Of a DNA stretch of 64,000 bases, positions 37,536 to 45,790 are shown in pieces; the first letter of the stretch is position 1; each line of letters opens with the position of its first letter. Where the stretch lies: assembly GCA_905211485.1 (NCBI GenBank), contig CAJMAW010000001.1, forward strand, positions 1 to 64,000, written 5' to 3'. This DNA comes from an uncultured Lentisphaeria bacterium (lineage in GTDB: Bacteria > Verrucomicrobiota > Lentisphaeria > Victivallales > UBA1829). Under the pieces are notes generated by a model that was not told the origin of the DNA, did not search any database, and worked only from the letters and a program-made list of their open reading frames with translations. The translations under genes and the position numbers were made by a program.

Positions 37536-39617
37536 ATGATGGAAAAGTACTACCTGGGAATTGATATCGGTTCAACCACGTTCAAAGCGGTTCTGCTGAC
37601 GGAGGACGGGAAGGTCTTCCACAGTACATACCAGCGGACGAAGCCTGTTGATTCCGGGAGACTGACCTGCAGCGGGCGCTGTTCGAGCTGCGGCGCGTGC
37701 AACATGGGATCCGTGAAAAAGATTGTGGAGGCATTTCTGGCGGAGGCGGGAATTGCTCAGGAAGCGGTATGCTGTACAGTGGTGACCGGCAGTCAGATTG
37801 TTGAGGATACGCGTCGTTTTATCCATTATGATTTTCAGGTCAGCGAAGTTTCCGCCCATGTGGCGGGAGCGCGTCATTTTCATCCGGAGGTGAAAGCGAT
37901 TCTGGATGTCGGGGGGCAGGACAGCAAGGCGATGATTTACAACGAGGCCATGGGAATGTGGACCTCGAAAATGAGCGGGATCTGCGCCGCGGGGACCGGG
38001 GCGTTTCTGGACAGCGTCGCGGCGAAGCTCAATGTTCCTGTGGAACAGATGGCCGAGAAGGTGGATTATGATTCGGATCTGGAGTTTTCCAGCATCTGTG
38101 CGGTGCTCAGCGCTACTTCCATCAACAAATTCAAGAATCGTTTTCCTCTCGGTCAGATCATAGCGGGAGCCTGCCGCGCGCAGGCGAGGACCATTATTTC
38201 CGGTGTCGGGGAACTGCTGTTCAATTATAAGGGCGACATTGTGTTTCAGGGGGGAGTCGCTTCCAACCGGGCCGTCGCGCATTATCTGCATGAGATCACG
38301 AACAACAATGTGATTATTCCGGAATATCACCGTGTGATGGGTGCGCTCGGCGCGGCCTGTCTGGCCCGGCAGTATGCGGGGCTGAAGGACCGTCTGGTGC
38401 TGAAACGGGTGGAGTATCCCTCTGCCGAAGTGCCGCTCAAGTCCGTGGCGATGCGTTCCAACATGACGCGCAAGGACTTTTTCTCCAAGAGCAACATGCC
38501 CACCGTGTGGCGGAATCTCTTTTTCCCCACTGAGATTCTGAACGCTCTCGGCGTGAAAATGCTGACCCTTGAAACCTATGCTGCGCTGTTTGCCAGAAAT
38601 TCCAAGCGTGTGAAAAAAGCCTTTGACATAGCGGCATACAAGGGATTTGCGGGGGAAACCTGTTCCTTTCTGCGTGTTCTGGAGGGAATTGAACTGAATC
38701 CGCCCGGATTTGCGGTGTCCACCTCCCAGCCCTGCCAGCAGGGGGAGAGAATCTTTCAGGACCTGGCGCGGCAGTATCATTTCACGGACAAGTTTTATTC
38801 TCTTCACACACCGGTGAACATGAATGATGAAAATGCGGTTGAAACCATCGCGGAGGGGCTGCAGAAATCGGTTTCCCTGATGGAAAAGGCGCTGAATCTG
38901 AAGATGGATCCCGGCCGTTTGTCGGAAGCGTGTCATTTTTCAAATCTTGCGGCGGAGATTTCCAAGAAGTGCAACGAGCTCCGCTGGTACAGCCCCCCGC
39001 TCATCCGCGGGGCTGAAGGAATTTACAACGCCATCCTCTTTTCCCAGCTCTGGGGCCGCAGGGAACTGATTGACATCCAAAAACAGTTTTATGAGGAACT
39101 TCTTGCCAGAAAAGAGATTATGGAAAAACGCTATCGCATTGAGGATACGCATCGTCTGCTCTGGCTCCATCTGCCGCCTTTTTACGACACAAAGATTTTG
39201 GATTATCTGGAATCCGGATGCAATGCGCCGATTGTTTTTGAAGAGGTCAACTTCGTCGACTGGCTGGATCTGGATCCGGACGATCCGTACCGTTCGCTGG
39301 CACGGAAGCTCCTGACTGTCGGGTATCTGGATCCCAAGCTGAGGGTCCATTACATCAGTTCCAACGCCGAAAAGGCCAAGCTGAACGGCTGCGTGCTCTA
39401 CAACCACGGTTTCGGGCGCTGCTCTCTTGCAGACAGCTGTTTCACCAAGCATCTCCGCGAAGAATTGAGAAAAGTCAATCTCCCGCTCCTGATCCTGGAC
39501 GGGGACTGCATGGATCCGACGACCGATCCCTGCAGCACTTCCACGAAAATTACTGCGTTTGTCGAATCCTTGAATTCCAAGAAGTATCACAATATTTTCG
39601 GGCCGGTGAAATCATAA
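37536..39617 (+). CDS. Fused 2-hydroxyacyl-CoA dehydratase activator and dehydratase-subunit-like protein
   Basis: A 693-residue protein. Residues 1-290 form a BadF/BadG/HgdC-type ATPase: YYLGIDIGSTTFKAVLL (phosphate 1), ILDVGGQDSKAM (phosphate 2), SGICAAGTGAFLDSVAAKL with the Cys that ligands the 4Fe-4S cluster, and VFQGGVASNRAVAHYL. The C-terminal half resembles the HgdB/FldC family (TCSFLRVLEGIELNPPGF, LWLHLPPFYDTKILDYLESG, FGRCSLADSCFTKHLREEL). The activator normally pumps an electron into a separate dehydratase; here both are one chain. An extra Cys cluster (CSGRCSSCGAC) lies near residue 45. I start at 37536 (AGGAAAG eight bases upstream), not at GTG 37488. Monocistronic; substrate unknown. 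Confidence 0.82.
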   Translation: MMEKYYLGIDIGSTTFKAVLLTEDGKVFHSTYQRTKPVDSGRLTCSGRCSSCGACNMGSVKKIVEAFLAEAGIAQEAVCCTVVTGSQIVEDTRRFIHYDFQVSEVSAHVAGARHFHPEVKAILDVGGQDSKAMIYNEAMGMWTSKMSGICAAGTGAFLDSVAAKLNVPVEQMAEKVDYDSDLEFSSICAVLSATSINKFKNRFPLGQIIAGACRAQARTIISGVGELLFNYKGDIVFQGGVASNRAVAHYLHEITNNNVIIPEYHRVMGALGAACLARQYAGLKDRLVLKRVEYPSAEVPLKSVAMRSNMTRKDFFSKSNMPTVWRNLFFPTEILNALGVKMLTLETYAALFARNSKRVKKAFDIAAYKGFAGETCSFLRVLEGIELNPPGFAVSTSQPCQQGERIFQDLARQYHFTDKFYSLHTPVNMNDENAVETIAEGLQKSVSLMEKALNLKMDPGRLSEACHFSNLAAEISKKCNELRWYSPPLIRGAEGIYNAILFSQLWGRRELIDIQKQFYEELLARKEIMEKRYRIEDTHRLLWLHLPPFYDTKILDYLESGCNAPIVFEEVNFVDWLDLDPDDPYRSLARKLLTVGYLDPKLRVHYISSNAEKAKLNGCVLYNHGFGRCSLADSCFTKHLREELRKVNLPLLILDGDCMDPTTDPCSTSTKITAFVESLNSKKYHNIFGPVKS

Positions 39618-39681
39618 AATCCCTTCGGAATCACTTTCCCTCATTTGCCGGGCATTGTTTCCGGAAGGGAAGAGAGAGGGC

Positions 39682-39710
39682 AAGAAGGGGGGAAGGCCTT
39701 CTTCTTTTTT
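39682..39710 (+). terminator. Intrinsic terminator of the activator fusion gene
   Basis: AAGAAGG (39682-39688) pairs with CCTTCTT (39697-39703) around an eight-base loop, followed by CTTTTTT. It lies 65 bases after the stop codon. Confidence 0.65.
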
Positions 39711-39730
39711 GTTGACTTCAGTTGACTTCA
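39711..39730 (+). repeat. Tandem decamer upstream of the cupin gene
   Basis: GTTGACTTCA is repeated exactly twice, followed by the related ATTGAATGAA. Each copy contains a -35-like TTGACT, but no good -10 is found at standard spacing. It may be an activator or repressor site for the cupin gene about 50 bases on. Confidence 0.45.
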
Positions 39731-39778
39731 ATTGAATGAACTTTCGTTTTTGTGAATGGATGAAGTGAGGTGACAGCC

Positions 39779-40144
39779 ATGATTAGGAAACAGTCGGATT
39801 ATTTCCCGGAGCGCCGTCATGAAATGCGAGGCGGCAGAGGCGATGCCCTGTTCCAGCATATCTGGAAGCCCGGTGAAGAAATGAAATCGTGCACAAGGCT
39901 TTTTTCAAAAATCATTCTCGAGCCCGGAAATTCGATCGGTTTTCATGTCCATGAAGGGGAGGAGGAAATCTTTTTCGTTCTCAGGGGGCGTGCGGAAGTG
40001 GATGACAACGGCGTCCGGAAGATTCTCGAACCCGGAGACAGCATTCTCACACGCGGCGGGGAAGGGCATTCCATCGCCGCTTCCGGGAATGAGACTCTGG
40101 AAGTTCTTGCCGTCATCGGCACCTATCCCGGGAAATCTTCCTGA
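39779..40144 (+). CDS. Small single-domain cupin protein
   Basis: A 121-residue protein with the two cupin motifs: motif 1 GFHVHEGEEEIFFVLRGR (metal ligands H-x-H and E) and motif 2 LEPGDSILTRGGEGHSI (fourth ligand His). It should bind one divalent metal in a small beta-barrel; the activity may be sugar or amino-acid metabolism or sensing. ATG 39779 is favoured by GAGGTG six bases upstream; a GTG at 39770 is possible. It is a lone gene after a terminator. Confidence 0.87.
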   Translation: MIRKQSDYFPERRHEMRGGRGDALFQHIWKPGEEMKSCTRLFSKIILEPGNSIGFHVHEGEEEIFFVLRGRAEVDDNGVRKILEPGDSILTRGGEGHSIAASGNETLEVLAVIGTYPGKSS

Positions 40145-40868
40145 CACCCCGCCTCACACGAAAGGGGGCGTGCGCTCTGGCGATTTTTCCCTCTTTTCTC
40201 TCCCCTCTGTATGGCACGGAAAAGAGGAAGAGAGAAACGGCCTGAAGACAAAGTAATGCCGGGGAATCATCCCGCTCCGGGGAGCGGGGATTTCAAGAAG
40301 AGCAGAAGCATTGTATCCCCTTTTTTCTTTTCCGGGAATGCGGGATTTATTCCATTGGGGTTAATACCTCGCTCCTTGGGGTGACCTTTTTGTTCTTTGC
40401 TTTTTCCATTTTTGCGTCCAGCTCGTTTACGAGCTGTGTAAGAGCGGGCGTAATACCGGGTGGCTTGCCGCGCGGATAGCTTGTTGCTCTGAAGCAAAAA
40501 TTTTATTTCCTGTTCCCCTGGATTGCATCCGGCTTGTGAACGCTCTCGCTTTATCTCCAGGGGGAGAGAAAAAGCGCCTCGGCATTTTCATGATCTGGCG
40601 TCATACGTTCTCCAGTGCTCTGTTACGGATTTGTTTCCCCTCGTGAATTGATTTTTTGAAATATTCTTCAGAAGGGGGGGAGGGGGAAAGGGCGCTTGAA
40701 AGCCGTTTTTCCCAGAGAAGGTATCTGGGGGAAAAAGAAGAAGCGGGGGGAAAAAACACTCAGAACACTCTGAAGAGCAGAGAACCAGGCTTTTCCGATC
40801 TGTTCTGTAAAGGCGTGGGAGACACTGTGCTGTGTAGTACGCGCCGTGAGCTGCGTTTATTCCCAGTG
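40145..40868. other. Large intergenic region with hairpins and a basic minus-strand ORF
   Basis: This 724-base gap holds no gene I can name. Notable are a perfect hairpin CCCGCTC/GAGCGGG (40271-40288), a palindrome CAGCTCGTTTACGAGCTG (40419-40436), and a minus-strand frame at 40267-40497 whose start LQSNKLSARQATRYYARSY is strongly basic and continues KRAGRKNGKSKEQKGH. The composition (T-rich stretches, GC-rich hairpins) differs from the flanking genes. The frame has no clear ribosome-binding site. It could be a decayed mobile element, a conserved repeat or a structured RNA. Confidence 0.45.
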
Positions 40869-43208
40869 TCAGCGGCTGTCTGATTTGGATGTGTTGAAAA
40901 GCTGAATCAGTTCCGCTTTCCATTTTTCGTATTCGGGGGCGCCTTCCAGCTGGCGGAGGAGTGTCTGAGCCATGATTTCAGCGCGTTTCCGATCTCCGGG
41001 GAGTGCGTAGCGGATTCTCCGGATTGTATTTTCGCGGAGGAGGCGGACTTGTTCATAGAGTTCGGTATTGGCCGGCTGGAGTTTCAAGGCGTTTCCCGGA
41101 TTGCCCTTCAGGAGTTCCAGGGCGGACTTCACTTCCTTTTCCTCGCCCGGGCTCATGGAGTTTTTAGCGGAAAGGATCTGCCAGAGGGTATCCGTGGAGA
41201 ACTGTGTCCAGGGCTTCTGGTGGATTTTGCCGTCCTCCTGATAATCGATGTACCCGCCGGAAATGACGACGATTTTCGCTCCGCTGCCGAAGGATGTGAG
41301 CGCATACTTTGTTCCGCTTCCCGTGACAGCCGTATCAATTCTGGAGATACGTGCGTTTTCCGTTTCGCATTTCCGGATCCAGTCCTTCAGTTCCGGAGAG
41401 CGGATGGATTCCATTGTGAGCATGACGTCGATATCGTTGAAACGGCGTTGTTCTCTGAGTTTCAGAATCTGGGTTCGGATGTCGTCTTTCCTGATTTTCA
41501 GGAGAAGCGGGGAAACTGCCTCGTACTTCCGTCTGAAGGACTCTGCGGCGGCACTTTGAGTCTTGAGTTCCTTTTTCAACGTGAGGATTTCCTCGTTCAG
41601 CAGAGCCAGCTGCTGCGGATCCGTATCAGAGTTTTGCTGCGGAGAAGAAGGAGACGAAGAGGATTCGGAAACGCCTGCGGGTTCTCCGGAAGCCTGATCC
41701 GTTCCTGATTCCGCAGATGGTTCCGGCTGCTGCTGTCCCGTGGAGGGCTGAGAGGTTTCCTTTGCGGAGGCCAGAGCCGTTTTCAGATCCGTATTCTCCT
41801 GACGGAGGGCGGCAAGATCCGAGAGCGCGGCATCTTTTTCCGTTTCCAGACGGGAAACGGACGCTTCCAGTGCCTCCTGGCTGCGTTCCAGCATGATGCT
41901 TCTGATTTTCGCCGCAAAATACTGTTCCGCCGTATTCTGGATCGGAGTGACTTTTTTGAGCAGGGCTTCCCCTTCTGTGAGAATGACCTGAAGCTCCATG
42001 GACCTGTCCGCCGCGAAGCGTTCAAAACTGGCGGCATCCTCCAGGAGCTTTTTTTCCTTTTCGGTCATCCGGTTTCCGAAAAGGAAACTCAGAATGATGA
42101 GCAGGATCAGCAGCAGGGGCAGGGCAATGAGGACAAGCTTCATATAGTCGTAGCGGGATTTGATCTGCTGCTCCATCTTCTTGACATGGCGTTTTTCGGC
42201 AATGGACTCATGCTGAATGTCATAGTCCAGCCTTTTGATGGAGATGGTGTGGACGTCCGGGATCAGGCTTTTGTTCGGCGCGGTTTTCTGGCGGATCATC
42301 CAGATTTCATTGAGGAGCGCCTCCATGTCCTGGAAACGGTCGTCCGGATGTTTCGCCATCATTTTGTGAACGAGGGCGTCCACTTTGGGGGGAATGTTCG
42401 GATCCAGGTGATGGAGTGCTTCCGCGTTTTCCTCGAAATGCTGTCTGGCGACGCTCTTGATCGTTTCCGCACAGAAGGGCAGACGGCCGGAAAGCATCTG
42501 GTAAAGCGTGACGCCCAAACTGTAGATGTCGCTCCTCGTATCGAGTTTTTCCCCGCAGAACTGTTCCGGACTCATGTAGGAGGGACTCCCCGAAATTTCC
42601 ATGCCCTCCCTCCATTCGCTCTGGTTGATGGCAAGCCCGAGATCCGTGAGCTTGACGATTCCGTCTTCGGTGATCATGATGTTGTCCGGCTTCACGTCGC
42701 GGTGAATCAGCCTGCTTTCATCCCAGGCGTAATAGAGCGCCTCCGCAACCTGCTGGACAATATGAAGTGCTTCATCCACCGGAATTTTCTTTTCCCGACG
42801 GAGACGGCTTTTGAGAGTCTCGCCGCTGATATAAGTCATGGCCATGAAATAGACTCCGTTGTCCTCCCCGACTGCATAGGACTGAACCAGATTGGTATGG
42901 CTCAGCTTTGCCGCGGCCCTGGCTTCTCTCAGAAAGTCGCGAGTTCCTTTGGCCGTGATATATTCGGGAAACAGGATTTTCAGCGCCACGGGCCGGTCAA
43001 GTGAAATCTGCGTCGCTTTGTAGACCGCTCCGATGGAACCGGCCCCGAGTTTGCTGTTGAGCACAAAATCCCCCACAATGCATCCTTCGTCAAACGGATT
43101 GGAAGGTACGAGAATGCTTTTCCCGCAGCTGGTGCAGTTGGTGCGGTAACCGCGTGCGGAATCATCCACGCTCATTGCATAAAAACAAAAAGGACAACTG
43201 AATCTCAT
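40869..43208 (-). CDS. Membrane Ser/Thr protein kinase with N-terminal zinc ribbon and coiled coil
   Basis: A 779-residue Hanks-type kinase. The N-terminus has a zinc ribbon (CPFC ... CTSCGK within the first 40 residues). The kinase domain (about 45-300) shows LGAGSIGAVYKA, the VALKILFP lysine, HRDVKPDNIMI, DLGLA and SPSYMSPEQF. A single membrane helix follows (KLVLIALPLLLILLIILSFL, about 365-385), then a periplasmic coiled coil (about 400-560) interrupted by a Ser/Gln/Pro-rich stretch, and a C-terminal beta-containing region (GSGTKYALTSFGSGAKIVVI). It resembles kinases common in Planctomycetes and Lentisphaerae. I start at ATG 43208; the longer frame begins at TTG. The substrate is not indicated by neighbours. 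Confidence 0.87.
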   Translation of the reverse strand: MRFSCPFCFYAMSVDDSARGYRTNCTSCGKSILVPSNPFDEGCIVGDFVLNSKLGAGSIGAVYKATQISLDRPVALKILFPEYITAKGTRDFLREARAAAKLSHTNLVQSYAVGEDNGVYFMAMTYISGETLKSRLRREKKIPVDEALHIVQQVAEALYYAWDESRLIHRDVKPDNIMITEDGIVKLTDLGLAINQSEWREGMEISGSPSYMSPEQFCGEKLDTRSDIYSLGVTLYQMLSGRLPFCAETIKSVARQHFEENAEALHHLDPNIPPKVDALVHKMMAKHPDDRFQDMEALLNEIWMIRQKTAPNKSLIPDVHTISIKRLDYDIQHESIAEKRHVKKMEQQIKSRYDYMKLVLIALPLLLILLIILSFLFGNRMTEKEKKLLEDAASFERFAADRSMELQVILTEGEALLKKVTPIQNTAEQYFAAKIRSIMLERSQEALEASVSRLETEKDAALSDLAALRQENTDLKTALASAKETSQPSTGQQQPEPSAESGTDQASGEPAGVSESSSSPSSPQQNSDTDPQQLALLNEEILTLKKELKTQSAAAESFRRKYEAVSPLLLKIRKDDIRTQILKLREQRRFNDIDVMLTMESIRSPELKDWIRKCETENARISRIDTAVTGSGTKYALTSFGSGAKIVVISGGYIDYQEDGKIHQKPWTQFSTDTLWQILSAKNSMSPGEEKEVKSALELLKGNPGNALKLQPANTELYEQVRLLRENTIRRIRYALPGDRKRAEIMAQTLLRQLEGAPEYEKWKAELIQLFNTSKSDSR

Positions 43209-43530
43209 GGCGTGCTGCACATCTTTCCGGTTTGCAGAACTCAACTCTCAAAAACCCCATAAATATGACACCGGAAACGTTATTTTCAAATTTTCCCGTT
43301 CTTCTTTCCCAGGAAAGATGTCTCCTTCCCTTTCTTTCCCGGAGGGGGCAGGTCCGGCGATCCTTTCCTTTCCCTCTCTTCTCATTCTTCCTGTTACTCC
43401 TGCATTCCTCTTCTTCGCGTCCTCCCCCTCCGCGGCGCGAAAATCAGGGACTTTACGGATGGAACGCTTTCATTTGCCTTCACTTCGTGTATATTAACGG
43501 AATATGAAGATGTGGAGGACAGGAAAATAC
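43209..43530. promoter_or_regulatory. Divergent intergenic region between kinase and LPS-core kinase genes
   Basis: No gene is seen in these 322 bases. A -10-like TATATT (43491-43496) lies 35-40 bases before ATG 43531, with a weak -35 (TTTCAT at 16-base spacing). The region is pyrimidine-rich on the plus strand. Confidence 0.4.
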
Positions 43531-44352
43531 ATGCTCAAACCCTATCTCAATGACCCTTTTGCTTCCCGCTGGCTTTCCTCCGGCAATTCATCCTCCGCCC
43601 TGTTTGAGCACGCGTTTTCTCTGGAGGGCCAGGTTTTCCGGAATGTCAAGAACCGAAAGACACTGCGTTTTTTCCTGGAGGGGAAACCCTACTTCGTCAA
43701 ACTTCACCGCGGCGTGGGCTGGAGGGAAATCTTCAAAAACCTCTTTCAGCTGAAAAAGCCCGTCCTTGGTGCAGCCAACGAGTATCTTGCCATCCGGAAA
43801 TTCGAGGCGCTGGGGCTGGACACCATGAAAATCGCCGCCTTCGCCGAACGGGGGCTCAATCCCGCCTCCCGCGAATCTTTCCTGGTGACCGAGGAACTCT
43901 GCAATATGACCAGTCTGGAGGACTTCTGCTCCGGGTGGAAAGACAACCCGCCCCCTTCCGGATTGAAGCACCGCCTGATTTCGGAACTCGCGCGGATCTG
44001 TTCCGTCATGCACGGTGCGGGCGTCAATCACCGGGACTGCTACATCTGTCATTTTCTGCTGGACCGCAGCTCGTTTGAAAAAGGGGAACTGCGTTTATTC
44101 GTGCTGGACCTGCACCGTGCGGAGATCCGGAGACGGATTCCCCGGAGAATGCAGGTCAAGGATCTTGCCGGCATTTTTTTCTCGTCCATGGATCTGGGAC
44201 TCGGGAAAAGAGACGCCCTGCGCTTTATCGCGGCCTATTCCCGGGGAGGTGCGCCCGTGGACAAGTCCCTCTGGCGGGATGTCCTGAACACGGCGGTCAA
44301 ACTGTACCGCAAGGAATTCTCCCGTTCTCCCGAACTTCCCCCGGCGCAATAG
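43531..44352 (+). CDS. waaP: LPS core heptose kinase-like protein (WaaP/RfaP)
   Basis: A 273-residue kinase-like protein that probably phosphorylates a sugar of the lipopolysaccharide inner core in the cytoplasm. Typical WaaP features are the N-terminal FRNVKNRKTLRFFLEGKPYF with Lys for ATP, FLVTEELCNMTSLEDFC, the catalytic NHRDCYICHFLLD, and LFVLDLHRAEIRRRI with the metal-binding Asp. I prefer ATG 43531, preceded by GGAGGACAGGA, over ATG 43504, which would sit almost on the transcription start implied by the TATATT box. Together with the RfaG-like gene at 45.8 kb it indicates LPS core synthesis. Confidence 0.82.
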   Translation: MLKPYLNDPFASRWLSSGNSSSALFEHAFSLEGQVFRNVKNRKTLRFFLEGKPYFVKLHRGVGWREIFKNLFQLKKPVLGAANEYLAIRKFEALGLDTMKIAAFAERGLNPASRESFLVTEELCNMTSLEDFCSGWKDNPPPSGLKHRLISELARICSVMHGAGVNHRDCYICHFLLDRSSFEKGELRLFVLDLHRAEIRRRIPRRMQVKDLAGIFFSSMDLGLGKRDALRFIAAYSRGGAPVDKSLWRDVLNTAVKLYRKEFSRSPELPPAQ

Positions 44353-44461
44353 GAAGGACGAAGGCGGGTTTTCCCCTGAAAATCTTCCTCCTCCCTTGCC
44401 TTTGGACACAGGTCCCCGAGTTTCTTCCCACCTTTGCTTTCCTCCGGAGTTTCTTCCTTTT

Positions 44462-45325
44462 TCAGCGGAAGGAGGCGATGTTCTTTCCCAGCGGACGGCT
44501 GACTCTCACGGAGGAGGGAATCACAACCCTCTGGAATCCGAATTCCGGGATTCCGAAGAGCATTGCGTAGCCGGGCCTGTAATGCTCCGGAATTCCCAGA
44601 AAGCGGAAGACTTCCGGAGCAGCCGAATGAAAGGCGGACATGGCTCTTCCGCACCAGAGCGTCCCGATGTTTCTGCTCTGCGCATACAGTTCAAAATAGC
44701 TCAGCGCGATGATCGGGTCGATTTCGGCGCACGGCGCGTCCTCCGGGCTTGACACCAGCAGAAGGTGCGGCGCCCTACGGAAAATCGGATCCTCTCCTTT
44801 CAGAATCGCCTGTTTCGACGGCGCGAATTTCATTGCCGGGGCGGAGTCCGGAGCTTTTTCCAGCAGTTCAAGAACTTTGGAATTGGTGTACTCGCGCAGT
44901 GTGTCCATGCTTTCCAGATTGTCGACCACGGCAAAATGAAGACGGTGATTGTTGACGCCTGTCGGGGAGAAACGCATGGCGTCCAGCAGTTCCCGGAGCG
45001 TTTCCTGCGGCACGTTTTCGCGCTTGTAATGGCGGAAGGAGCGCCGGCCCCGCAGCAGATCCCGCATTCTTTCCGGATCCGGGAAGATCCCGGGGGCCGG
45101 ACAGCTGTCCGGAGAAATGCCGTCGATGGAAAGAGCTCCTTCCGGACAGATCATGACGCAGTGTGCGCAGTGAATGCATCTGGCCGATCCTCCGTCCTCT
45201 GCCTCTTCCGGATATCCTCCCTCTTTCCCCATGGAAAGAACGCGGTTGACGCATTTTTCAACACAGAGTCCGCAGCGTATGCATTTCCCATGGTCGATTT
45301 TCAGTTCGATGGATTCTTTATACAT
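44462..45325 (-). CDS. Ferredoxin-nitroreductase fusion (FMN-dependent oxidoreductase)
   Basis: A 287-residue protein with two 4Fe-4S motifs in its first 70 residues (CIRCGLCVEKCVN and CIHCAHCVMICPEG), followed by a nitroreductase domain: RRSFRHYKRENVPQETLREL, FSPTGVNNHRLHFAVV, and GTLWCGRAMSAF. Such fusions reduce nitro compounds, quinones or flavins using electrons from an internal ferredoxin, and are typical of anaerobes. AGGAGG lies nine bases before the ATG. It is monocistronic and converges with the waaP-like gene. Confidence 0.9.
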   Translation of the reverse strand: MYKESIELKIDHGKCIRCGLCVEKCVNRVLSMGKEGGYPEEAEDGGSARCIHCAHCVMICPEGALSIDGISPDSCPAPGIFPDPERMRDLLRGRRSFRHYKRENVPQETLRELLDAMRFSPTGVNNHRLHFAVVDNLESMDTLREYTNSKVLELLEKAPDSAPAMKFAPSKQAILKGEDPIFRRAPHLLLVSSPEDAPCAEIDPIIALSYFELYAQSRNIGTLWCGRAMSAFHSAAPEVFRFLGIPEHYRPGYAMLFGIPEFGFQRVVIPSSVRVSRPLGKNIASFR

Positions 45326-45790
45326 AAGAACATTCCTCCTTTTGCCTTCTGGTTGAATCCCGACAGGGAAATGTATACGGGCTGCTTCCTTTTTTCAAGT
45401 CCTCTGCCGGGAAAGCGGAGGGAGAGGAAAAGAAAAGAAAAAAAGGAAAAGAAACAGTTCGGGAGGGAAAAAAGCAAGATTTCCCATTTTCCTTCCCTTC
45501 TTCCCCCCCCCCGGAAACAATCCGTTTCCGGGAGTCCGCTCTGAAGGAAAATGAGCTTGCAAGCAGGAGCTTCCTGTATTATATTCCGCAAGAGAAAGAG
45601 ACGGCAGCTCCCGGGGAAATTCCGGCTTCCGCCTTCTGCGGCGTTATTACCGCGGCTGCTCTCTTTTTCGCGGAGAGACACGTGGATCTCTGGAGAAGAG
45701 ACACCTCTCTCTCTCTGAGAAAACGCTGAAAAACAGAAAATGTATCAGGGATAAATCTGAAATCAGGAAAGAATACTTGGCTTCTTTGCA
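45326..45790. other. Divergent intergenic region with promoter for the GT4 gene
   Basis: No gene is recognised in these 465 bases. The left side, a purine-rich plus strand, should hold the nitroreductase promoter. The right side contains a good plus-strand promoter at 45557-45585. Confidence 0.45.
45557..45585 (+). promoter_or_regulatory. Candidate sigma-70 promoter of the RfaG-like gene
   Basis: TTGCAA (45557-45562) and TATATT (45580-45585) with a 17-base spacer; the leader to the ATG at 45791 would be about 200 bases. Confidence 0.5.

Noticed and set aside
40271..40288. Intrinsic terminator at the CCCGCTC/GAGCGGG hairpin
   Set aside because: No T-run follows on either strand, and the nearest gene ends are 130-600 bases away.
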